Below, piece after piece: positions 7,534-14,043 of a DNA stretch of 30,282 nt; within the stretch, counting starts at the first letter, position 1, and each line of letters opens with the position of its first letter. This DNA comes from CAYSCW01 sp964449165. GTDB lineage: Bacteria; Acidobacteriota; Aminicenantia; Aminicenantales; Aminicenantaceae. The DNA lies in the NCBI GenBank assembly GCA_964449165.1, contig CAYVAT010000036.1, positions 1 through 30,282 of the forward strand, in the 5' to 3' direction. The position numbers and the translations under genes were made by a program. The notes under the pieces were generated by a model. The model was not told the origin of the DNA. It saw only the letters and a program-made list of their open reading frames with translations, and searched no databases.

Positions 7534-8058
7534 CTACTGTGCCAGGTTGGAAATTCCTTCCAGATCAAGAAGCTGGGCGATCTCTGTCAATGTTGAAGCA
7601 TTCTCGAAGTTCTGGCCCTCCAGCTGTATCAGGAACCTGTCAATCACGAGTATCATGACTTCTGCTTTTTTATCCTCATTTTCATATTTCTCTACCCCAG
7701 GGAAGCCTTTAATAGTGACTTTTTTAACATATTCTTCTGCTGTATCCAATTCAAAACCCATGGCCATTTTTATTCCTGCATAGACGATTGGGACATATCC
7801 GCCATCGATAATAGTGATGGTGAGATTTTTTTCCTCTGCAGTATAGCTTCGTTCAGCCTGAGAAATTTTAAAGCCAGCCATATCCATGCTGGAACCTTCC
7901 GCATCTCCCTCCGCTTCCCATTCTGGGATATCGATGAGAAAGGGTGTTAATTCCCGCCAGTTGACAGGCTCCACAGGCTCCTTGATTTGGGCCAGCAGAG
8001 CGATAGAAGTAGCCATAAAGAATATTGCCAAAAGGATAAAGAAAATCTTCCTTCTCAT
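7534..8058 (-). CDS. Exported protein of unknown function
   Basis: 174 residues. Residues 1-23 form a clear signal peptide (basic MRRK, a hydrophobic core, cleavage probably after ALLAQ or nearby). The mature part starts with a short proline-rich stretch (PVEPVNWREL) and has an alternating strand/helix pattern, a GSSMDMAGFKIS segment, ITIIDGGY, and a C-terminal helix AQLLDLEGI. No cysteines remain after the signal and there is no enzyme motif I recognise. Similar unnamed exported proteins occur in Acidobacteriota as far as I recall, so this is probably a conserved envelope protein. A perfect AAGGAGG site stands 8 bases before the ATG. The gene begins 33 bases downstream of the SRP RNA 3' end on the same strand and has no clear promoter of its own, so read-through from the RNA promoter may supply its transcription. 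Confidence 0.8.
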   Translation of the reverse strand: MRRKIFFILLAIFFMATSIALLAQIKEPVEPVNWRELTPFLIDIPEWEAEGDAEGSSMDMAGFKISQAERSYTAEEKNLTITIIDGGYVPIVYAGIKMAMGFELDTAEEYVKKVTIKGFPGVEKYENEDKKAEVMILVIDRFLIQLEGQNFENASTLTEIAQLLDLEGISNLAQ

Positions 8059-8091
8059 TCAGAAATCCTCCTTAACTAAAAATTAAATGAT

Positions 8092-8363
8092 GACCGTGCA
8101 CCTTGCTCCGACAACGCCTCCCCTGCGTTATCCATGCCGTTAGCTCAGGTAAGGCTGACCTGCAGCACAAGAGGCTCACCTGCTACCGCTGCTACCTCCC
8201 GGTCCTGACGGGATTCACAGGAAGCTCTTTGCACAGGGCCCTATCCCTCAACACCACTAACATAGACACAGGCCAGACAAGGAACAGCCTCGGCAAGGAA
8301 TTCAACCCCACTGTAGCGGATTGTGGGTTACAGGGCGCCGCTAATTCCCCGTCTAGCACGGTC
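8092..8363 (-). ncRNA. ffs: Signal recognition particle RNA, large bacterial type with Alu domain
   Basis: 272 nt on the minus strand. The ends GACCGTGC (8356-8363) and GCACGGTC (8092-8099) close the molecule. The 5' part (GTGCTAGACGGGG, GCGGCGCCCTGTA, AATCCGCT) and the 3' part (GAGCTAACGGC near the end, GGTGCACGG) match the remembered Bacillus scRNA, about 271 nt, almost block by block. The apical domain that binds Ffh reads GTCAGG-ACC-GGGA-GGT-AGCAGC. This is the universal CAGG/AGCAG internal loop with the closing helix changed from UCC/GGA to ACC/GGU, and a GGGA tetraloop in place of GGAA. The large form adds an Alu-like arm that small Gram-negative 4.5S RNAs lack. A T-rich run (ATTTAATTTTT) follows the 3' end and could act as a leaky terminator. 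Confidence 0.95.
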
Positions 8364-8398
8364 CTTTTCTGCTCTTCTTGGTTACTAAGCGAGAAGAA

Positions 8399-8427
8399 AT
8401 CCTAATCTTATACTTCCTGTTTGTCAA
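8399..8427 (-). promoter_or_regulatory. Promoter of the SRP RNA
   Basis: On the minus strand, a perfect TTGACA (8422-8427) is followed after exactly 17 bases by TAGGAT (8399-8404). The mature RNA 5' end lies 35 bases further on, implying a short leader that is processed away, as for Bacillus scRNA. Confidence 0.6.
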
Positions 8428-8523
8428 TAGGATCAGCGAAGCCAGGCTATGAAAAAATGACGATTGCTCTTCCATGATTGACGGAAAAAAGGCGAACTGC
8501 TATCATTAATGAAGAGAAAAAAG

Positions 8524-9210
8524 ATGTTTTTCTGGGATTACACATTCTTCCTCCTGATTCCTCCGCTTATTCTTGCTATCTATGCCCAGCAAAAAGTCAG
8601 GAGCACATACAAGCGTTTCAGCGAAAAAGTTGCCTCCTCCCGCATATCCGCTGCCGAGCTTGCTCGCCGGATTCTCAACACAAGCGGTGCAGAGGTCAAG
8701 GTGGAAAAAACATCGGGTCGGCTCACTGATCATTACGATCCCCGCAAGAAAGCCCTCCGGCTCTCAGAGGCAGTTTACGGAAGCAAATCTATCGCTGCGC
8801 TCGGTATTTCTGCCCATGAAACAGGACACGCACTCCAGCATCAAGAAGGCTACTTAGCTCTCCATCTTCGAAATGCCATCTACCCTGTTGTCAGCTTCGG
8901 ATCCTCCCTTGCCTTTCCCATCTTTTTCGTAGGCTTTATATTCAGCAGGCAGGGCCCCAGCATCCTGATGGATATCGGCATCCTCCTTTTTGCTGGCGCC
9001 GTTGTGTTCAGCTTGCTCACGCTTCCTGTGGAATTTAACGCTTCCAAGCGAGCCCTTGTTCTCTTGCGCCAAGGAGGATACCTGGAGAGAGATGAGCTTT
9101 TAGAAGCACGTCAAGTCCTCTCAGCAGCCGCTTTAACCTATGTGGCGGCAACGGCCATGGCCGCCATGCAGCTTCTACGGCTTTTCCTCCTCAGAGGATC
9201 TCGCAGATAG
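8524..9210 (+). CDS. YugP-type membrane zinc metallopeptidase (Zn_peptidase_2)
   Basis: 228 residues from the chosen start MFFWDYTFFLL. Residues 5-20 form an N-terminal membrane segment, followed by the family's YAQQKVRSTY. A soluble loop carries AHETGHALQHQ (HExxH at 98-102), and two or three further membrane helices at about 120-175 precede the conserved LPVEFNASKRA and a final AATYV-like helix. This order and length match YugP-like putative membrane proteases, whose targets are unknown. The frame is open from an ATG at 8509, but the extra MKRKK is not typical of the family and has no ribosome site, whereas GAAGAG precedes 8524. It is a single gene, divergent from the SRP RNA. Confidence 0.88.
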   Translation: MFFWDYTFFLLIPPLILAIYAQQKVRSTYKRFSEKVASSRISAAELARRILNTSGAEVKVEKTSGRLTDHYDPRKKALRLSEAVYGSKSIAALGISAHETGHALQHQEGYLALHLRNAIYPVVSFGSSLAFPIFFVGFIFSRQGPSILMDIGILLFAGAVVFSLLTLPVEFNASKRALVLLRQGGYLERDELLEARQVLSAAALTYVAATAMAAMQLLRLFLLRGSRR

Positions 9211-9324
9211 AAAGTCTCCCTTTTTTTCTTATCTGGATTTTATCAAAGGTATTTTAAAACTTATTCATATACTGTTTTATTTGGAATGTCCAAGAGGACT
9301 TCCCTCCTCTCGTCATAAATTATC

Positions 9325-9353
9325 TTGACAGCAAATTGAGCAAGTGATAAATA
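9325..9353 (+). promoter_or_regulatory. Promoter of the M14 carboxypeptidase gene
   Basis: A perfect TTGACA (9325-9330), 17 bases, then TAAATA (9348-9353). The predicted start near 9360 leaves a leader of about 30 bases containing the ribosome site AAGGAG, 6 bases before the ATG. Confidence 0.5.
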
Positions 9354-9389
9354 AAATTTTCTGTATTTTCTTTACACAAGGAGTTCAAA

Positions 9390-11999
9390 ATGAAAATTTA
9401 TACAAATTCAAAAAGAATCCTATCTCTTTTTGTCTTCATGATCTGTTTACCTTTTCTGCTTCCAGCACAGACATCTCCCGAGGCTTTCTTGGGGCACAAA
9501 GTCGGTGCAGACCGTAAACTCGCTGACTACAATCAAATCCAGGCATATTTTCAGAAGCTCGACCAAGAGTCGAACAGGATAAAAGTCTTAACCATCGGCC
9601 AATCTACCCTGAAGAAGCCGATGATCATGGCTGTAATCACAACCGAAGAAAACATGGCCCAACTCGATACCTATAAAGATATCATTAAAAAGTTGAGAGA
9701 AGCGAGAGATCTCTCCCTTGAAGATGCCAAGAAACTGGCAGAAGAAGGAAAAGTAGTTCTGCTCATCACATGTAACATTCATTCAACAGAGATCGCTTCT
9801 TCACAGATGGCAATGGAACTGGCTTACAAGCTGATAACAGGAGATACGCCATTCGATACTGATAAAGTCTTGAAGGATGTCATCCTCCTTCTTGTGCCCA
9901 CAACAAATCCCGACGGCGAGCAGATGGTAACCGACTGGTACCGGAAATATTTGGGAACAAAATATGAAGGAGGCCGGATGCCATGGCTCTACCATTATTA
10001 CGCCGGACATGATGATAACCGCGACTGGTTCATGTTCAACCTTTCAGAAACCCGTGCCGTGGCCAAAGTTCTCTACCATGACTGGATTCCGCAAATTCAT
10101 ATTGACGAACACCAGATGGGATCCACCGGAGCCAGACTTTTTATTCCTCCCTATAAGGACCCGCCTGTTCCTATTATCCGTCCACTTCTCTGGCGGGGAG
10201 TTAACCTCTGTGGGGCCAATATGGCCTACGATTTGCAGAAAAACGGCTTCAGCGGAATTGTCCATGGAAGAAGCTTCACTGGCTGGTGGATTGGTGCCTG
10301 TGATGATACCTCCTGGCTCCATAACGCTGTGGGGCTTCTGAGTGAGATGGCCTCGGTTAAAGTGGCCACTCCTATCTATGTCGATCCTACAGAACTCCCC
10401 TCATCCTATTACGAAAAAAGAATTGACTTTCCCGATCCCTGGCCTGGAGGATGGTGGAGATTGAGAGATATTGTGGATTATGAATTGACGCTCTCTTTAA
10501 GTCTGATCAAAACCTGCTCCATCTATAAAAATGACTTCCTTTACAATTTCTACAAGATGGGTCGAGATTCGATCGACGAAGGAAAGAAAGGAAAGCCCTA
10601 TGCCTTTGTCATACCTAAAAAACAGTGGGACTATCCTACCACCCTCAGGATGCTGGATATCTTGATGTTAGGAGGAGTGGAGATACATCAGGCCACACAA
10701 GATTTCACAGCAGGAGAGAAGCTCTACCCTGCCGGCTCTTTCGTGGTTCTGATGTCGCAACCTTACAAACCTTATGCCCAAGCTCTTCTGGAAAAGCAGG
10801 TTTACCCCGACATGCGACAATATCCGGGCGGCCCTCCTGAGCCCCCCTATGATAACGCAGGATGGACTCTTCCTCTCCAGATGGGTGTCACCTGCGACAG
10901 GATAGAGACTCCCTTTGAGGTCAAGCTGGAAAGGCTGGATGAAGTTCCTCATCCTGGGGCAAGCATTCCCTCAGAGAGTTCTCCTTACATCATCCTGGAT
11001 TCACGCCAAAATGCTTCCTTTGCAGTTATTTTTGCTCTCCTCGAAGATGGAGCAGAGATCTTTCGGACCAAGGAATGCATCAACAAGGATGGACTCAAAG
11101 CTGCAGCAGGGAGTTTCATCATCAAAAATTCACCTCAAGTCCAGAAGGCCCTTCCAGGGCTTTTTGAAAAATGGCATCTCTCAGCTCAGGGAGTAGAAAA
11201 CGTCGAGGATATCCCTAAATCTTTGCTGAAGAAACACCGTGTAGCTCTATACCAATCCTGGCACTCGAACATGGACGAAGGATGGACCCGTTATGTCCTC
11301 GACGATATGAGCATCCCCTTCACCACCATTCACAACAAGGATTTCAAGGGAACGAAAAAAAAGAAGGTCAACCTGAAAGAAAAGTACGACGTGATTGTCT
11401 TTGCCAGCGAAAGGCCTGAAATCATCAAGTCCGGAAAGCCCAGCCCCGACTCCCCGTATGCCCGGTACTTCACTGAGATGCCGCCAGAATATGAGGGAGG
11501 GATCGAAAAGGAAGGTGTGGATGCTTTGAAAGAATTCGTGGAACAAGGCGGAATCCTGGTCACATTGAATGAAGCCTGCGGCCTGGTGTTCAAAGAATTC
11601 AAGGTCCCGGCCCGTAATGCCACTGAAAAAGTGAGTCGCACAAAATTCTTCTGCCCCACATCCTTATTGAAGATCAGCGTAGATAATGTAACACCCATCG
11701 GCTATGGAATGCCAGAGCAGGCGCCAGCTATGTTCTCCCGCAGCTTGGCTATGAGCACCTGGGTTCCTCAATCAGGAGATTGGGACAGAAAGGTTGTGGC
11801 CTCCTATCCCAAAGATCACATCCTGCTGAGTGGCTGGCTTCTGGGAGAAGACGTGATCTCCCGCAAGGCTGCAGTCGTGGATGCCAAGTATAAGAAGGGA
11901 CATATCGTTCTCATCGGCATTCGCTGCCAGCACAGAGCACAATCTCACGGAACATACAAATTCCTGCTCAATGCCCTCCTCTACCCTGAAGGCATTTAA
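9390..11999 (+). CDS. Secreted M14-family zinc carboxypeptidase
   Basis: 869 residues with a signal peptide at 1-27 (SKRILSLFVFMICL, cleavage near LPAQ). The M14 catalytic domain occupies about 45-345. H131 and E134 in NIHSTEIAS and H241 in IDEHQMGS are the zinc ligands, NPDG (173-176) and the R-x-W after HDDN belong to the substrate pocket, and E319 in LLSEM fits the catalytic glutamate. The remaining 500 residues are a C-terminal region, probably including a glutamine-amidotransferase-like fold, as in the 850-950-residue M14 proteins common in Acidobacteriota. It should trim peptides in the periplasm or outside the cell. It has its own promoter and a hairpin directly after the stop. Its role fits the POT peptide transporter encoded at 14040-15530. 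Confidence 0.92.
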   Translation: MKIYTNSKRILSLFVFMICLPFLLPAQTSPEAFLGHKVGADRKLADYNQIQAYFQKLDQESNRIKVLTIGQSTLKKPMIMAVITTEENMAQLDTYKDIIKKLREARDLSLEDAKKLAEEGKVVLLITCNIHSTEIASSQMAMELAYKLITGDTPFDTDKVLKDVILLLVPTTNPDGEQMVTDWYRKYLGTKYEGGRMPWLYHYYAGHDDNRDWFMFNLSETRAVAKVLYHDWIPQIHIDEHQMGSTGARLFIPPYKDPPVPIIRPLLWRGVNLCGANMAYDLQKNGFSGIVHGRSFTGWWIGACDDTSWLHNAVGLLSEMASVKVATPIYVDPTELPSSYYEKRIDFPDPWPGGWWRLRDIVDYELTLSLSLIKTCSIYKNDFLYNFYKMGRDSIDEGKKGKPYAFVIPKKQWDYPTTLRMLDILMLGGVEIHQATQDFTAGEKLYPAGSFVVLMSQPYKPYAQALLEKQVYPDMRQYPGGPPEPPYDNAGWTLPLQMGVTCDRIETPFEVKLERLDEVPHPGASIPSESSPYIILDSRQNASFAVIFALLEDGAEIFRTKECINKDGLKAAAGSFIIKNSPQVQKALPGLFEKWHLSAQGVENVEDIPKSLLKKHRVALYQSWHSNMDEGWTRYVLDDMSIPFTTIHNKDFKGTKKKKVNLKEKYDVIVFASERPEIIKSGKPSPDSPYARYFTEMPPEYEGGIEKEGVDALKEFVEQGGILVTLNEACGLVFKEFKVPARNATEKVSRTKFFCPTSLLKISVDNVTPIGYGMPEQAPAMFSRSLAMSTWVPQSGDWDRKVVASYPKDHILLSGWLLGEDVISRKAAVVDAKYKKGHIVLIGIRCQHRAQSHGTYKFLLNALLYPEGI

Positions 12000-12000
12000 C

Positions 12001-12024
12001 CTGGATTATTCATAAATAATCCAG
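12001..12024 (+). terminator. Hairpin directly after the M14 gene, possible terminator
   Basis: CTGGATTATT (12001-12010) and AATAATCCAG (12015-12024) form a perfect 10-bp stem with a 4-base loop, one base past the stop codon. A T run (CTCTTTTT) follows only after eight bases, so this is not a textbook intrinsic terminator. It may also stabilise the 3' end. Confidence 0.45.
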
Positions 12025-12041
12025 ACAAACCTCTTTTTGCC

Positions 12042-12524
12042 ATGAATGAAGAAAAGAAAAAGAAGCTCGCCATGGTCGTTTTCAGCGGCGACATGGATAA
12101 GCTTTTTGCAGCCTTCTCCATAGCCACCGGAGCGGCTGCTTCGAACATGGATGTAACCATGTTCTTCACTTTCTGGGGCCTGAGGGCTCTCAAGAAAAAA
12201 GCAAGAACAGGAAGAAGCTTTTTTGGGCGCTTACTGGGGATCTTCTATGGCGGAGACATCGACCGGTCAACTCCCAGCAAGATGAGCTTCGGGGGAATCG
12301 GCCGCTGGATGTTCAAGAAAATGATGAAGGCCAAACGCGTTCCTTCCCTCGCCCAGCTTCGACAGACTGCAGTGGACCTGGGTGTCAAGCTCTATGGATG
12401 CCAGATGAGCATGGAAGTGATGGAGATACCCAGGGAGAAAATAATCGATGAGGTAGCCCAGTGCGTGGGAGTGGTCACTTTTATCGAGCAGGCTCAACAG
12501 GCTGACGTAACTCTCTTCGTCTGA
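12042..12524 (+). CDS. DsrE/DsrF/DrsH-like family protein
   Basis: 160 residues, no signal peptide. The pattern is that of the DsrE-like fold: a first strand LAMVVFSGDMDK, a helix with AFSIATGAAA, then a strand VTMFFTFWGLRAL, a long basic insert with GGDIDRSTPSKMSFGG, and a helix followed by VKLYGCQMSMEVM, whose cysteine (near 133) is the conserved reactive one. DsrE-like proteins with this single cysteine act in sulfur transfer or persulfide handling. Membrane association through the hydrophobic middle has been suggested for DrsH-type members. No Shine-Dalgarno site is seen before the ATG. The last 13 codons and the following bases occur again, diverged, at 13577-13655, where only that fragment survives. 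Confidence 0.82.
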   Translation: MNEEKKKKLAMVVFSGDMDKLFAAFSIATGAAASNMDVTMFFTFWGLRALKKKARTGRSFFGRLLGIFYGGDIDRSTPSKMSFGGIGRWMFKKMMKAKRVPSLAQLRQTAVDLGVKLYGCQMSMEVMEIPREKIIDEVAQCVGVVTFIEQAQQADVTLFV

Positions 12525-12564
12525 GCTAAACGCTATTCACCGATAATCTTCACCAGAATCCTTT
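12486..12564. repeat. Copy A of a duplicated dsrE-yjbQ gene junction
   Basis: This 79-base segment covers the last 13 codons of the DsrE-like gene and then, on the opposite strand, the last codons of a yjbQ gene (RILVKIIGE and stop at 12533-12535) that is otherwise missing here. It aligns without gaps to 13577-13655 at 65/79 positions (my count). Confidence 0.8.
12533..12561 (-). pseudogene. Remnant of a yjbQ 3' end
   Basis: On the minus strand this reads RILVKIIGE then TAG, identical in protein sequence to the end of the intact yjbQ at 13624-14043. A stop codon lies directly before it, and nothing further upstream resembles YjbQ. All differences from the intact copy within this stretch are synonymous. 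Confidence 0.65.
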
Positions 12565-12590
12565 ATCCATTCAACTAGAATGGAAGGTCC

Positions 12591-12619
12591 TGGAATTTTT
12601 ATCGTCAGAATCTTATAAT
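12591..12619 (+). promoter_or_regulatory. Candidate promoter of the alpha/beta hydrolase gene
   Basis: A perfect TATAAT (12614-12619) with a weak TGGAAT (12591-12596) 17 bases upstream. The hydrolase ATG is at 12637, so the leader would be about ten bases with GATGAGG in or next to it. Confidence 0.35.
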
Positions 12620-12636
12620 CCTAGGATGAGGTTAAC

Positions 12637-13521
12637 ATGCGCATCCTGAATCAAATCATCTGTGTAGGAGCGCTGGCGGTTGCAGCTCTGATGGCTACAG
12701 CAGCCGGCGCAAAGGGAGAAGAATCCATGACTTCGAAGATCGAAAGAAAAACATGCTCGGCCAAAGACGGAGTGACAATCGTCTATTCGGCTGCCGGAGC
12801 CGGAGAGCCGGCACTGGTCTTTATCCACGGCGGGCTGGCAGATCGTACGTTCTGGGATGGACAGCTCCGAGCGTTCGGCGCTCGTCATCGGGTTATTGCT
12901 CTCGACCTTCCCGGTCACGGGGAGTCGGGACTCGACCGGAAAAAATGGGGAATTCCGGAATTCGGCGCTGACGTGAAGGCCGTCATCGATGCAGAAAAGC
13001 TCAAGAGCGTCATCATCTTCGGTAACTCTCTTGGAGGTCCTGTGGCCATCGAAGCCGCCCTCCTTCTTCCCGGCCAGGTCTTGGGCGTGGTCGGAGTCGA
13101 TACCTTCCAGCGGCTGGACTACCGGATTACACCCGAAGAGGCAGAACAGAGGGCGGAGTCTTTCCAGCGCGATTTTGCCGGTGCCTTGAAGCAGATGGTT
13201 AAGATGCTCTTCCATGCCGACGCCGACCCATCTCTGGTGGCGGAAGCGGAAAGGCGCATGGCTGGAACCTCGCCTGAAGCAGCCCATGCCATATTCTTAT
13301 CCCTTGCCGGGTATGATGAGGGCGCTGCAGTCCGCCGCCTGACCGCTCCTCTTAGGGCCATCAACGGCGATCTCTTTCCGACTGATGTGGCCGGTAATAG
13401 GAAAGTGAAGGCCGATTTCGACGCAGTCATCATGAAACACATGGGGCACTATCCCATGCTCGAACGCCCCGAAGAGTTCAACAGCCAGGTTGCAGAGGTT
13501 GTGGCCAGCCTCACCAAGTAA
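12637..13521 (+). CDS. Exported alpha/beta-fold hydrolase
   Basis: 294 residues with a signal peptide at about 1-26 (ICVGALAVAALMATAAGA). The fold is complete: HGG at 64-66 supplies the oxyanion hole, LDLPGHGES (89-97) follows, the nucleophile S131 sits in GNSLGG, D245 (INGDLFP) is the likely acid, and H271 (MGHYPMLE) is the catalytic histidine. This is the general esterase/lipase/haloalkane-dehalogenase type fold and the substrate cannot be assigned. The base composition stands out: lines 12841, 13141 and 13201 give 106/180 G+C by hand count, about 59%, well above its neighbours. It is flanked by the two diverged copies of the dsrE-yjbQ junction, which points to insertion between two convergent genes. 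A GAGG site precedes the ATG. Confidence 0.9.
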   Translation: MRILNQIICVGALAVAALMATAAGAKGEESMTSKIERKTCSAKDGVTIVYSAAGAGEPALVFIHGGLADRTFWDGQLRAFGARHRVIALDLPGHGESGLDRKKWGIPEFGADVKAVIDAEKLKSVIIFGNSLGGPVAIEAALLLPGQVLGVVGVDTFQRLDYRITPEEAEQRAESFQRDFAGALKQMVKMLFHADADPSLVAEAERRMAGTSPEAAHAIFLSLAGYDEGAAVRRLTAPLRAINGDLFPTDVAGNRKVKADFDAVIMKHMGHYPMLERPEEFNSQVAEVVASLTK

Positions 13522-13576
13522 GAATTCTTCAGTAACATCTCCCCCATCGATGCTTGGATTGGGACGCATACTCTGG

Positions 13577-13615
13577 AAGCAGACTCAGCAGGCTAACATG
13601 ACTCTATTTGTCTGA
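13577..13615 (+). pseudogene. Remnant of a DsrE-like gene 3' end
   Basis: Reads KQTQQANMTLFV and stop, against EQAQQADVTLFV in the intact gene ending at 12524. The four amino-acid changes are conservative (E/K, A/T, D/N, V/M) and the other differences are synonymous. The frame upstream no longer resembles the family. Confidence 0.65.
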
Positions 13616-13655
13616 ATGAAACGCTATTCTCCGATAATCTTCACCAAAATTCTTT
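13577..13655. repeat. Copy B of the duplicated dsrE-yjbQ gene junction
   Basis: Ungapped counterpart of 12486-12564, shifted by 1091 bases. Its right half is the true 3' end of yjbQ (stop at 13624-13626). Its left half is a fragment of a DsrE-like C-terminus whose gene body is absent. Confidence 0.8.
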
Positions 13656-14043
13656 TCCTTCTCCGCCCGTCAAATTCACCATAAAAAATCTGTTCCCAGG
13701 GACCAAAATCCAAATTGCCGTTGGACACAGCTACCACTACCTCTCTTCCCATGATGGTTCTTTTCAAGTGGGCATCAGCATTATCTTCTCCGGTCAGATT
13801 ATGCCTGTATTTTGAGATAGGTTCATGAGGTGCAAGCCCTTCCAGCCATTGCTCGAAATCCTGATGAAGGCCGGACTCATCGTCATTGATGAATACACTG
13901 GCTGTGATATGCATAGCATTGACCAGGCAGAGTCCTTCTTTAACTCCACTTTTCTTGACCAGAGACTCAACCTGAGGAGTGATGTTGATCAGTTCCCGCC
14001 TTTTAGCCGTATGAAATTCAAGGTATTCGGTCAGAGATTTCAT
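13624..14043 (-). CDS. yjbQ: YjbQ family protein (UPF0047), secondary thiamine-phosphate synthase type
   Basis: 139 residues from ATG 14041-14043, which has AAGGAG 6 bases upstream. The frame is open much further, but that extension runs through the end of the transporter gene in another frame and has no family resemblance. Family landmarks are all present: HITASVFINDDE, a conserved histidine in YRHNLTGEDNADAHLK, and the C-terminal block GREVVVAVSNGNLDFG with WEQIFYGEFDG. YjbQ proteins have weak thiamine-phosphate synthase activity in vitro. Their main role is not settled. The start overlaps the stop of the POT-type transporter gene by 4 bases, so they are translationally coupled. The 3' end is repeated as a remnant near 12533. 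Confidence 0.93.
   Translation of the reverse strand: MKSLTEYLEFHTAKRRELINITPQVESLVKKSGVKEGLCLVNAMHITASVFINDDESGLHQDFEQWLEGLAPHEPISKYRHNLTGEDNADAHLKRTIMGREVVVAVSNGNLDFGPWEQIFYGEFDGRRRKRILVKIIGE

Noticed and set aside
8103..8405. 100-codon plus-strand frame
   Set aside because: It is the complement of the SRP RNA and its leader. The RNA match explains the sequence.
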